Shown: piece after piece, positions 21,628 through 28,064 of the stretch
Layout: the number at the start of each line of letters is the position of its first letter
Position numbering within the stretch: position 1 is the stretch's first letter
Assembly (NCBI GenBank): GCA_964354135.1
Contig: CAYGZA010000048.1
Coordinates: 1-28,064 of the forward strand
Direction of reading: 5' to 3'
Source: CAYGZA01 sp964354135
GTDB lineage: Bacteria > Planctomycetota > Planctomycetia > Pirellulales > Thermoguttaceae
Length of the DNA: 28,064 nt
Notes under the pieces: generated by a model
Seen by the model: the letters and a program-made list of their open reading frames with translations, nothing else
Database searches by the model: none
What the model was told of the DNA's origin: nothing
Program-made: the position numbers and the translations under genes

Positions 21628-22983
21628 CTACGGGTTTTGTCCCCGTTGCGGCCCGGCTTCCTCGGGCCGGCCCGCGGGCCAGAACTTGCTGAGCCAGTAA
21701 ATGGGCAGGCCCGCCAGGGCGATACCGAGCGCGCCGGCCGCGACCCAGGGTTTGTAGATCACGGCGCTATAGATGAGAAAGGCACAGACACCGCAGAAAA
21801 CGAAGGTCGTCAGCGGGTACAGCGGATACCAGGTGACGCGGAACGGCCGCTTTGTCTGCGGCTCTCTGTCGCGAAGAATAATCACCGCCAGGCTGGTGGC
21901 CATGTAGAAGGTGTAGACCGCGGGGGCAGTGTAGACGATGCTGTCGACCAGGGACCCGAGGACGAGAATCAGACCGATGGCGATCGCGCCCTGGAGAAGC
22001 AAAGCGGGAATGGGAGTTCCGGTCTTGTCGTGCCACTTGCCCAAGTGGCGGAAGACCCGATGGTCGGCCCCCATGGCGTAGGAGATTCTCGCTCCGGTGA
22101 AGATCTGGCCGTTGAGCGTCCCGAGAGCCGAAATGCAGACCAGCACGCTGATCATGCTCCCGCCGAGCACCGGGAAAACGGTCGAAATGGTATCCGTGGC
22201 GATCGCCTTGGAGCTTGCCACCCCGCTGAACCCGAGGGCGTAGAAGAACGCCGCGTTCACGAGCAGGTAGATCACCGTGACGGCCACGGTCCCGAGGATC
22301 AGGGCACGGACGATGTTCCGCTCGGGATTCTTCACCTCTGCGGCCACGTAGGCCATTTCGTTCCAGCCGCCGAACGTGAAGAGGACGAAGATCATCGCCA
22401 GGCTCAGCGGAAACGGCTCATAGGCCGTCGCACTGGAAGCACCCCGCGGGGCGAACACGGCCACGGCGATAATCGCCAACAGTCCGATCACCTTGGCTGA
22501 GGTGAGGAGGTTCTGCGTCCATTTCCCTTGGCGGACGCCCAAGACGTTGACCGCCGTCAGTGCGAGGGTCGCCCCGCAAGCGTAGACTATCAGGCTGTAG
22601 GGATACCCGGTGCCGGGGAAGGGATCGTACAGCTTGACCGCATACGTGGCAAACGCGAACGCCATGACGGCAATGTCGCCCGGGCGGACGACCGTGAGCT
22701 GAAGCCAGCCGAATAAGAAGCCCGCCCAGCGACCGTAGGCCCGGCCGAGGTAAACGTAGTCTCCGCCCTCGCGCGGATACGCCGTCGCCAGCTCGGCGTA
22801 TCCCAGGGCCCCGAAGAGCGAAATCAAGCCGCCGGCCGCCCAGAACCCCAGGGCGCCCCACCAGGATCCGGTGCCCCTTGCAACGTTGGGACCGAAGACG
22901 AAGATCCCCGTGCCGATGATGATCCCCATGATCAGGCACGTGGAATCGAAGAGCGATAGTTCCTTCTTGGGGGCGTTTTGCAC
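21628..22983 (-). CDS. APC-superfamily amino-acid transporter
   Basis: The product, about 451 aa, has around 12 hydrophobic helices in the APC/LAT arrangement. The first helix carries the unwound-segment motif MGIIIGTGIFVFGP. A second conserved block is LGYAELATAYPREGGDYVYL, which contacts substrate and Na+/H+ in related proteins. Later come FTFGGWNEMAYVAAEVKNPERNI and LNGQIFTGARISYAMG. The last helices end in WLSKFWPAG, with a short hydrophilic tail. It likely moves an amino acid across the inner membrane by proton coupling or exchange. The substrate is unknown. The start is uncertain. The GTG at 22983 follows GGAG by six nt. A TTG at 23007 would add eight residues but has no ribosome binding site. 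It is preceded by a GC-rich repeat hairpin and ends in a strong palindrome. Confidence 0.9.
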   Translation of the reverse strand: MQNAPKKELSLFDSTCLIMGIIIGTGIFVFGPNVARGTGSWWGALGFWAAGGLISLFGALGYAELATAYPREGGDYVYLGRAYGRWAGFLFGWLQLTVVRPGDIAVMAFAFATYAVKLYDPFPGTGYPYSLIVYACGATLALTAVNVLGVRQGKWTQNLLTSAKVIGLLAIIAVAVFAPRGASSATAYEPFPLSLAMIFVLFTFGGWNEMAYVAAEVKNPERNIVRALILGTVAVTVIYLLVNAAFFYALGFSGVASSKAIATDTISTVFPVLGGSMISVLVCISALGTLNGQIFTGARISYAMGADHRVFRHLGKWHDKTGTPIPALLLQGAIAIGLILVLGSLVDSIVYTAPAVYTFYMATSLAVIILRDREPQTKRPFRVTWYPLYPLTTFVFCGVCAFLIYSAVIYKPWVAAGALGIALAGLPIYWLSKFWPAGRPEEAGPQRGQNP

Positions 22984-23134
22984 GGCGGTCTCCAACGGAT
23001 CGAGCAAGGCTCACGCGGCGTTCGGAACGGGGGCTCCCGATTTCGGGAGGGCAAGGCTCCTGCCGAGCCGAGAGCGCAACGCAGCCGGCCAACGATGAGT
23101 CCGCGCTTCCCAGCGGCGCGCCCTCACCCCCGGC

Positions 23135-23167
23135 CCCTCTCCCCGCAAACGGGGCGAGGGGAGAGGG
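23135..23167. repeat. GC-rich REP-like hairpin
   Basis: CCCTCTCCCC (23135-23144) pairs perfectly with GGGGAGAGGG (23158-23167) across a 13-nt loop, with TTTT following on the plus side. It lies between the start of the transporter gene and the end of the methyltransferase-like gene, both on the minus strand. The sequence is of a kind commonly dispersed as short intergenic palindromes in GC-rich genomes. A terminator role is possible. Confidence 0.5.
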
Positions 23168-23213
23168 TTTTGGGATATGCTGTTGGCAGCCTTCATGCCG
23201 CCGCGGGACCTCG

Positions 23214-23918
23214 CTATTGGTCTTCGTCCTTATCCTTGCCGGCCTTCGCTTCCTTCTTCAGCGGCGTGGTCCAGAAGTAGATCGTGTGATGGCTGCCGTC
23301 TTCCTTCGACGTAAACTCGACGACCTTGTCCGGCTTGACGCCTTCCATGTCGAAATCGTGCGAGACGATCCGCGAGCCGGGCTTCAGCTTTTCCAACTGC
23401 GGGATCAGTTTCACGTTCAGCCGCGGCAGGAGGTACAGCGTGATGACGTTCGCCTCGCTGAGGTCGAGCGTGAAGATGTCCTCCTGCTTGATGGTCGTCA
23501 GCGCTAGGAACGTAGAGGCCTGCGAGGCCTTCTGTCGCGCTACGGTCCAGTCGCCTGCGTCCACCGCCGCCTCTGCCTCGCGGAACAACTTCTGCACGTT
23601 CTTATTGATGTTCGCCCGGGAGTCCTTGATCCGCTGCGGGTCGATGTCGAACCCAAAGGCCTTGCAGCCTTTCTTCGCTGCCGCGACCACGATCCGGCCG
23701 TCGCCGCAGCCGAGGTCGTAGACCACGTCGGTCTTCTTCACGTCGGTCAGCTCCAGCATCTTGGCGACCACGTCGTGCGGGGTGGGAACAAACACCACGT
23801 CCGGCTCGCGAATCTTCTTCGGCTCGGTCTCGGTTTGCTGGGCGACCGCACTGGCGCACGACATCGCCGCGACCAACAGACCAAACACAGCCATACCAGG
23901 CAAGAACCTGCGGTACAT
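23214..23918 (-). CDS. Exported class I methyltransferase-like protein
   Basis: The 234-aa product has a clear signal peptide (MYRRFLPGMAVFGLLVAAMSCASAVAQ, positions 1 to about 27), followed by a Rossmann methyltransferase domain. Motif I is VVYDLGCGDGRIVV, then FGFDIDP at the SAM-binding acidic strand, and later LTLDLSEANVITLYLLPRLN and PGSRIVSHDFDM. An inserted helical segment between FGFDIDP and LDLSEAN is rich in Lys and Ala (NKNVQKLFREAEAAVDAG and so on). The C-terminus is Lys/Glu/Asp-rich. A SAM-dependent enzyme with a secretory signal is odd, since SAM is cytosolic. It may bind another ligand, or the signal may be an anchor. The ATG at 23918 follows AAGGAG by eight nt. A longer start at 23942 has no ribosome binding site. 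Confidence 0.85.
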   Translation of the reverse strand: MYRRFLPGMAVFGLLVAAMSCASAVAQQTETEPKKIREPDVVFVPTPHDVVAKMLELTDVKKTDVVYDLGCGDGRIVVAAAKKGCKAFGFDIDPQRIKDSRANINKNVQKLFREAEAAVDAGDWTVARQKASQASTFLALTTIKQEDIFTLDLSEANVITLYLLPRLNVKLIPQLEKLKPGSRIVSHDFDMEGVKPDKVVEFTSKEDGSHHTIYFWTTPLKKEAKAGKDKDEDQ

Positions 23919-24091
23919 CGATGCATCTCCTTGTGACTGCAACGCCCCTTGGAAAAACCACCTTCTTCAGCATGGACCTGGACCGCGGCGCCGTCTCCGG
24001 TCGCGACGCCGACCGGCGAACCGCTCTCTCGAGGGCTGTTCCGGCGACATCGGGCGCGGCGGGCATCTGGCGGGCAGGTCTCGTACACCAT
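23747..24091 (-). CDS. Doubtful small frame with a strong ribosome binding site
   Basis: The ATG at 24091 follows AAAGGAGACAAG, an excellent site that is the same as the one at the first gene of the window. The frame (MVYETCPPDARRARCRRN and so on, 114 codons) then overlaps the start of the methyltransferase gene in another frame by about 170 nt, and the product has no recognisable motif. It could be a translated leader, a small gene truncated by a frameshift, or noise. The strong site is the only reason to list it. Confidence 0.2.
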   Translation of the reverse strand: MVYETCPPDARRARCRRNSPRESGSPVGVATGDGAAVQVHAEEGGFSKGRCSHKEMHRCTAGSCLVWLCLVCWSRRCRAPVRSPSKPRPSRRRFASRTWCLFPPRTTWSPRCWS

Positions 24092-24206
24092 CTTGTCTCC
24101 TTTGGGAAGGTCGTTGTCAACAGCCCCGGCCGGTATTTTGGCTTCCTGAGCGCGGCAACCTTGCGGTGACCCGTTCCGGCGACCCCTCCGCGCGGGGGCC
24201 CGGAGA

Positions 24207-24770
24207 TCAGCCTTTCCCCGCGATTCCCATCTCTTGGGCGTGGGGCCGAAGGGCGTCGATCACGAACTGGACGTGGCTGTCCATGTCCACGCCCAGCAGT
24301 TCCACGCTGTCGCGGATGATCTGGCGGTCCACCTTGGCGGCAAAGGCCTTGTCCTTGAGCTTCTTCTTGACGCTCTTCGGCTCGAGGCTGGCGACTCCGT
24401 CGGGTCGGACCAGGCAGCAGGCGATGACGAAGCCGGCCAGCTCGTCGCAGGCCAAGAGGGCCTTGTCGAGCGGCCCCTTGGCGGGCAGTCCCCATTTCGT
24501 CTGGTGGAACGAGACGGCGTAGGCCATCTCTTCCTCGCCCCGCTCCCGCAGCCACTCGACGATGCGCCGGGGATGCTCGTCGGGCCACTGCTCGTAATCG
24601 GCGTCGTGCAGAAGGCCGGTCAGGCCCCAGAGTTCCTCATCGGCGGGGCTGCCGTACTTCGCGGCGGCGGCCCGCATGACGATCTCCAAGGCCCGGGCGT
24701 GTCCCAAAAGCGAAGGGGTTTTCGTCCAGGCCTCAAGCTGCTGGACGGCTTGGTCGCGGGTCAAGTTCAC
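24207..24770 (-). CDS. HD-domain phosphohydrolase-like protein
   Basis: The 187-aa product contains an HD domain: His24 (LLGHARALE), the His55-Asp56 pair in GLLHDADYE, a further His66 and an Asp near 109 (ACDELAGFV). These are the metal-binding residues of HD phosphohydrolases, which act on nucleotides or nucleic acids. The substrate is not apparent. The GTG at 24770 follows AGGAG by seven nt. The neighbouring gene upstream on the same strand (72-nt gap) is a second HD protein, so two HD enzymes may share an operon. Confidence 0.8.
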   Translation of the reverse strand: MNLTRDQAVQQLEAWTKTPSLLGHARALEIVMRAAAAKYGSPADEELWGLTGLLHDADYEQWPDEHPRRIVEWLRERGEEEMAYAVSFHQTKWGLPAKGPLDKALLACDELAGFVIACCLVRPDGVASLEPKSVKKKLKDKAFAAKVDRQIIRDSVELLGVDMDSHVQFVIDALRPHAQEMGIAGKG

Positions 24771-24842
24771 TGCGGTTCTCCTAAACGGGGCCTCTCGCCC
24801 TCCCGTGATCGTGAAACCCCATTTGGCGGCGGGCGCGGCGCG

Positions 24843-26174
24843 TCACTCCGTGCGGTCGATGGCCTCGCGGATCAGGTCCGAAAGGTGCGTCAGGTTCCGC
24901 AAGGCTTGGGCAATCCGCGGGTGGGCGAAGACCCGGACCCGCTTCACGTAGTCGTCGAACTGCTCGCGGGCCAACGTGCGGACCACGGGCGAGACCTCTT
25001 CCAGCGGGCGGTAACGGCTTTCCTTGGGGTAATAGATGTCGACGTTGATCTCGACTTCGCGCTCGACCGGCGGGGCATCGAAGAGGATCTCGTGGGGGGC
25101 AACGACGCGCCCCAAGGCAGTGCTGGCCACCGCCGCGAGCTGCTCGGCGCAGGCCGCCAGCCAGGGATACGGCCGCCGGGCCAGCCGCCGGTGCAGCTCG
25201 GGCTGTTCCAGAAAGCTGTACTGAGCGAGGCGTTTGTAGAGCCGCCGCGTGGGCCCGAACAGCCCGGCCAACAGCTCGCCGGCCGGCCCCTCGCCGGCTG
25301 CCCGCTGGAGATCCTCGATCATCGGTCCCTCGGCCGCGCGAAACAGCGCGTCCAGATCGAGCATGCCGTGCAGCAGGTAGAAGGCCCGCTGGAGCATCGC
25401 CGTGGCCGACCGCACGCCGTGGTGCCAGTAGACCTCGCTGAACATCACGTAGCGGGCGAAGACCAGGAGTTCCGCCGCGGTTTTCCCCTTGTCGGTGATC
25501 GCCAGCCCGTCGCCGGCCTCGTTCAAGCACAGGCTGCCGATCAACCGCGGCTGGTCGAAGTGCCGCCCGTACGGAACGCCCGCGTGCAGGCTGTCGCGGA
25601 ACAGGTAGTCGATCTTGTCGACGTCGATCGGCCCGGCCAGCATGCTTCCCAGGAGCCGCGAGCCCGGGTCCCGGGGCTTCTCGCTCAACAGGGCAATCGC
25701 ATCCCTGGGGTTAATGCCCCAGTCGTGCCGAAGCACGTCGGAGACCTCCCCTTCGAGCAGGAAGCTGTTGGCGAAAAGCTCGTGCGTGGGTACGCTCGCC
25801 AGGCGCAGGTCCTCGATCGGGTGGCAGAAGGGCCAGTGGCCGAGGTCGTGCAACAGCGCGGTAACGATGAACAGCTCGGCGTCCTCGGGCCGCACGGCAC
25901 GGACGAACCGCTCGTCGTGGGCCAGTTGCTTCAGGAGCAACAGCGCCAGCCGGTAGACCCCCAGGGAGTGCTCGAACCGGGTGTGGATCGCGGCGGGATA
26001 GACGAGCGAGACGAGCCCCAATTGGCTGATCTTGGCCAGGCGGCGGAACTCCGGGGTGTCGAGGACCTGGCGGACACGGTCGGTCAGCGGGACGTCCAGA
26101 TCCGGCGGGATCCGCACGAGCCCTCGCCGGGCGTCGAGCCCCGCCACTTCCGGGATGTCGAGAATCGTCGCCAT
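24843..26174 (-). CDS. SAMHD1-like HD protein (dNTPase family)
   Basis: The product, about 443 aa, shows the metal site of the SAMHD1/dGTPase family: His69 in TRFEHSLGV, His109-Asp110 in LLHDLGHWPF, and Asp184 in GPIDVDKIDYLFRDS. Motif VPYGRHFDQPRLIGSL and the helical region after it match the family. SAMHD1 hydrolyses dNTPs to deoxynucleosides and triphosphate, and bacterial relatives include antiphage dNTPases, but many members have other or unknown roles. The ATG at 26174 is used. A TTG at 26192 is a possible longer start, and neither has a strong ribosome binding site. It lies upstream of the other HD gene, and 192 nt from the divergent GNAT gene. Confidence 0.9.
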   Translation of the reverse strand: MATILDIPEVAGLDARRGLVRIPPDLDVPLTDRVRQVLDTPEFRRLAKISQLGLVSLVYPAAIHTRFEHSLGVYRLALLLLKQLAHDERFVRAVRPEDAELFIVTALLHDLGHWPFCHPIEDLRLASVPTHELFANSFLLEGEVSDVLRHDWGINPRDAIALLSEKPRDPGSRLLGSMLAGPIDVDKIDYLFRDSLHAGVPYGRHFDQPRLIGSLCLNEAGDGLAITDKGKTAAELLVFARYVMFSEVYWHHGVRSATAMLQRAFYLLHGMLDLDALFRAAEGPMIEDLQRAAGEGPAGELLAGLFGPTRRLYKRLAQYSFLEQPELHRRLARRPYPWLAACAEQLAAVASTALGRVVAPHEILFDAPPVEREVEINVDIYYPKESRYRPLEEVSPVVRTLAREQFDDYVKRVRVFAHPRIAQALRNLTHLSDLIREAIDRTE

Positions 26175-26366
26175 GGGCACGCTCGGGGGCAATCTCAGGC
26201 CGGCTCTTCGCCTCCGAAGTATAAGGCCAAGGCGTCCAAAGTGGCAGGGAAGGGCAAGCCTGGGGGATTCATCCCGCTACTTCAGGCTATATGTGCCGCC
26301 TCAGGCGTCTCTGTCAGGGCACCCTTCCCGCGTTCCCTGCCCGAACTCCCGCACGCTGGAAAAGGT

Positions 26367-27545
26367 ATGGTTCTCTATCGGCGGAGAGTGCTACCGGTGA
26401 CAGACACTCAAGAGATCAATGGACTGGAGCGGCTGGCCCAATTCCGCGCGGACTGGGCCGCTTTGCTGGCCGAGACCCCGGGGGCCTCGTTCTTCCAGTC
26501 GCTCGATTGGCTGGAGACGTACTGGCGACACTTTGGCGCGGGGCAGAAGCTCCGGGTGCTGATCGTCTCGTCGGCCGGCCGGCCGCTCGGAATCCTCCCG
26601 TTGGTCGTTCAGCGGGAACAGACCCGGATCGGCCGGCTCCGCGTGCTGACCTATCCACTGCACGATTGGGGCTCGTTCTACGGGCCCATCGGTCCGGAAC
26701 CGGATGCCGTCCTCGTTCCCGGGCTGAAGCACCTTCGCCGCGGCCCGCGCGACTGGGACGTGCTGGAGCTCCGCTGGGTCGACGCCGGCGGGCCGGATCG
26801 CGGCCGGACGCGGCAGGCCATGCTGGACGCCGGATTCCGCGGCTACCAGACCATCTGGGACCGCACCGCAATGGTCGATCTCTCCGGAACGTGGGACCAG
26901 TACCTTGCCGCCCGGCCGGCTAAATGGCGCAGCAGCTTCCGCCGCACGGAGCGGAGAATCCGCGAGCGAGGCGACGTGACCTACATGCGCTACCGCCCGC
27001 GCGGAGCAGCCCACGAAGATGCGGACCCGCGATGGGACCTGTACGGCGCCTGCGAAGAGATCGCCCGGAGAAGCTGGCAGGGAGCGTCGACCACGGGGAC
27101 CACGCTGAGCCACGATTCCATCCGGCCCTTCCTGCGCGAGGTCCACGAGGCGGCCGCCCGGGCCGGTGCGGTAGACCTCAACCTCCTCCGGCTCGACGGC
27201 CGCCCGCTGGCGTTCGCGTACAACTATCACTGTCGCGGCCAGGTGTATGGGCTGCGGGCAGGCTATGACGCCACCGTCTCGCGTGAGGGAGCGGGTAACC
27301 TTCTGTTGGCCTGGATGATCCGTGACAGTTTCGGGCGGGGCGATCGGCTCCTGGACTTCGGCGTCGGCTCGCTGGACTCGAAGCGGCACTTCGCCACGCG
27401 GATCGCCCCGATCTTCCGCTACAGCCACTTTCACCCGACGGCGCTTCGGGCCCAACTGCTTCGCATGAAGCGGTGGGTCCAGGCGAAGGTCCAACAAGGC
27501 CAGGTCGAGAGCCTCGCGGCCGCGGGCAACTCCTTGGTCTCCTGA
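26367..27545 (+). CDS. CelD/FemAB-like GNAT acyltransferase
   Basis: The 392-aa product matches the CelD/BcsL-type acetyltransferase (Acetyltransf_6) domain. The N-terminal FFQSLDWLETYWRHFG motif (about 42-57) is characteristic. A second half has LNLLRLDGRPLAFAYNYHCR, then LLDFGVGSLDSKRHFATR with the GNAT-type fold. Family members sit in cellulose and exopolysaccharide clusters or transfer amino acids like FemAB, so a role in envelope or polysaccharide synthesis is plausible but not shown. No polysaccharide genes flank it in the window. The ATG at 26367 is chosen. A GTG at 26397 has a better spaced GGAG and would remove the first ten residues. Confidence 0.85.
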   Translation: MVLYRRRVLPVTDTQEINGLERLAQFRADWAALLAETPGASFFQSLDWLETYWRHFGAGQKLRVLIVSSAGRPLGILPLVVQREQTRIGRLRVLTYPLHDWGSFYGPIGPEPDAVLVPGLKHLRRGPRDWDVLELRWVDAGGPDRGRTRQAMLDAGFRGYQTIWDRTAMVDLSGTWDQYLAARPAKWRSSFRRTERRIRERGDVTYMRYRPRGAAHEDADPRWDLYGACEEIARRSWQGASTTGTTLSHDSIRPFLREVHEAAARAGAVDLNLLRLDGRPLAFAYNYHCRGQVYGLRAGYDATVSREGAGNLLLAWMIRDSFGRGDRLLDFGVGSLDSKRHFATRIAPIFRYSHFHPTALRAQLLRMKRWVQAKVQQGQVESLAAAGNSLVS

Positions 27546-27675
27546 TCACGGCCCGGCAACCGGGAGGCCGAGGCCCCCGCCGAGCCCCGCCGAGCCCCGG
27601 CCTCGCGTGAAACAGCCGGGCTACGGGCCACGCATCCCCCCTTTGGTGTTTATTTTGCGAATCTTTCCATTTTCC

Positions 27676-27706
27676 TTGTCAGGAATCGGGGGTCAGCGGG
27701 CATTAA
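27676..27706 (+). promoter_or_regulatory. Weak candidate promoter for the last gene
   Basis: TTGTCA (27676-27681) with a CATTAA-like element 19 bp on (27701-27706) lies in the only AT-rich stretch of this intergenic region, about 85 nt before the ATG. The spacing is long and the match is poor. Confidence 0.2.
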
Positions 27707-27790
27707 CGTTATGGCGAGGATCTGCATCTGAACAGGTCAGTTGCGGGTGTCTCTCGGCTACAGTCGTAGACGGTCAGTAGGAGAAATGGT

Positions 27791-28064
27791 ATGAAGACCC
27801 GTGTACTGGCAGGTCTGGTTGTTTTTGTCCTTGCGGCCGCTTGTCTTGCTGCAAGCGCCGATGCGTCCGTCAACGTTGCCCAGAATGCCTCCGTCACCCT
27901 GAACGGGACTTTCTTCACGGGCGGGTGGGGCGGCGGGCAGATCGTAAGCCCCCAAACGATCGTAGATGGTCTGTTCTTCCCACGGTCCACGCAATGGGAT
28001 CAAGGGCCGGTTTGGTGGGACAGTACGCATGGAGAGAACCAGTTCATAACCATTGACCTAGGTA
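27791..28064 (+). CDS. Secreted protein with F5/8-like domain, 3-prime end outside the window
   Basis: Ninety-one codons are visible and the frame is open to the right edge. A signal peptide (about 1-24: MKTRVLAGLVVFVLAAACLA, then ASADA) leads into VNVAQNASVTLNGTFF, a Gly-rich turn, and TIVDGLFFPRSTQWDQGPVWW, ending ITIDLG. This is the opening of a discoidin/F5-8 type C carbohydrate-binding domain (VDG...WW...ITIDLG). Many proteins of this kind in Planctomycetota end in a PEP-CTERM sorting tail, but the C-terminus is not in view. AGGAG lies seven nt before the ATG. Confidence 0.8.
   Translation, partial: MKTRVLAGLVVFVLAAACLAASADASVNVAQNASVTLNGTFFTGGWGGGQIVSPQTIVDGLFFPRSTQWDQGPVWWDSTHGENQFITIDLG

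Noticed and set aside
24234..26366. Plus-strand open frame extending the GNAT gene upstream
   Set aside because: Runs antisense through the two HD genes; the GNAT domain only begins after 26367.
27712..27727. TGGC...TGCAT resembling a sigma-54 promoter before the last gene
   Set aside because: Spacing between GG and GC is nine, not ten, so it should not bind RpoN.

Overview
The window is a GC-rich stretch of bacterial chromosome that looks like a member of the Planctomycetota, probably Pirellulales-like. This is inferred from the gene families, not from a marker gene. The supporting families are a Tat-exported Gfo/Idh/MocA oxidoreductase, a Uma2-type PD-(D/E)XK protein, secreted glycoside hydrolases (GH116-like and GH29 with a C-terminal F5/8 domain), a discoidin-like secreted protein at the right edge, a SAMHD1-like HD protein, DUF2442/DUF4160 fragments, and many small secreted or orphan proteins. 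No rRNA, tRNA, IS element or CRISPR array was seen. Intergenic DNA is rich in near-perfect palindromes and in 7-nt tandem repeats.

Layout. 1-1093: a small two-helix membrane protein and the decayed start of an acyltransferase-3 gene. 1094-4270 (+): a secreted orphan protein, a radical SAM protein with its auxiliary cysteine region at the N-terminus, and a Tat-exported oxidoreductase. 4271-5652 (-): Uma2, a DUF4160 remnant and DUF2442. 5972-9288 (-): a three-gene signalling unit made of a ZraP-like periplasmic protein, a membrane histidine kinase and an NtrC-type sigma-54 activator. 9614-10289 (-): a lysine/alanine/aspartate-repeat lipoprotein with its own terminator. 10527-12746 (+): a GH116/DUF608 glycosidase.

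12884-14706 (+): an SMC/OLD-like AAA ATPase whose stop overlaps a Toprim-like DUF4276 gene, a candidate two-gene defence or toxin-like unit. 14746-18018 (-): a HAD phosphatase, a deoxyhypusine-synthase-like protein of unknown function and a PfkB/RfaE-like sugar kinase. The two internal junctions of this last set are filled with heptamer repeat arrays that supply the stop codons of the first two genes. 18181-21017 (+): an enolase-superfamily enzyme of the MLE subgroup and a secreted alpha-L-fucosidase, probably co-transcribed from a TTGACA-type promoter.

21070-26174 (-): a 78-aa orphan, an APC amino-acid transporter, an exported methyltransferase-like protein and two HD-domain proteins. 26367-27545 (+): a CelD/FemAB-like GNAT. 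27791-28064 (+): the start of a secreted F5/8-like protein that leaves the window.

Three items deserve follow-up most. The first is the heptamer-punctuated HAD/DHS-like/PfkB operon. The second is the ZraP-like/sensor-kinase pair that share a Gly-Pro-rich low-complexity segment. The third is the AAA-DUF4276 pair.
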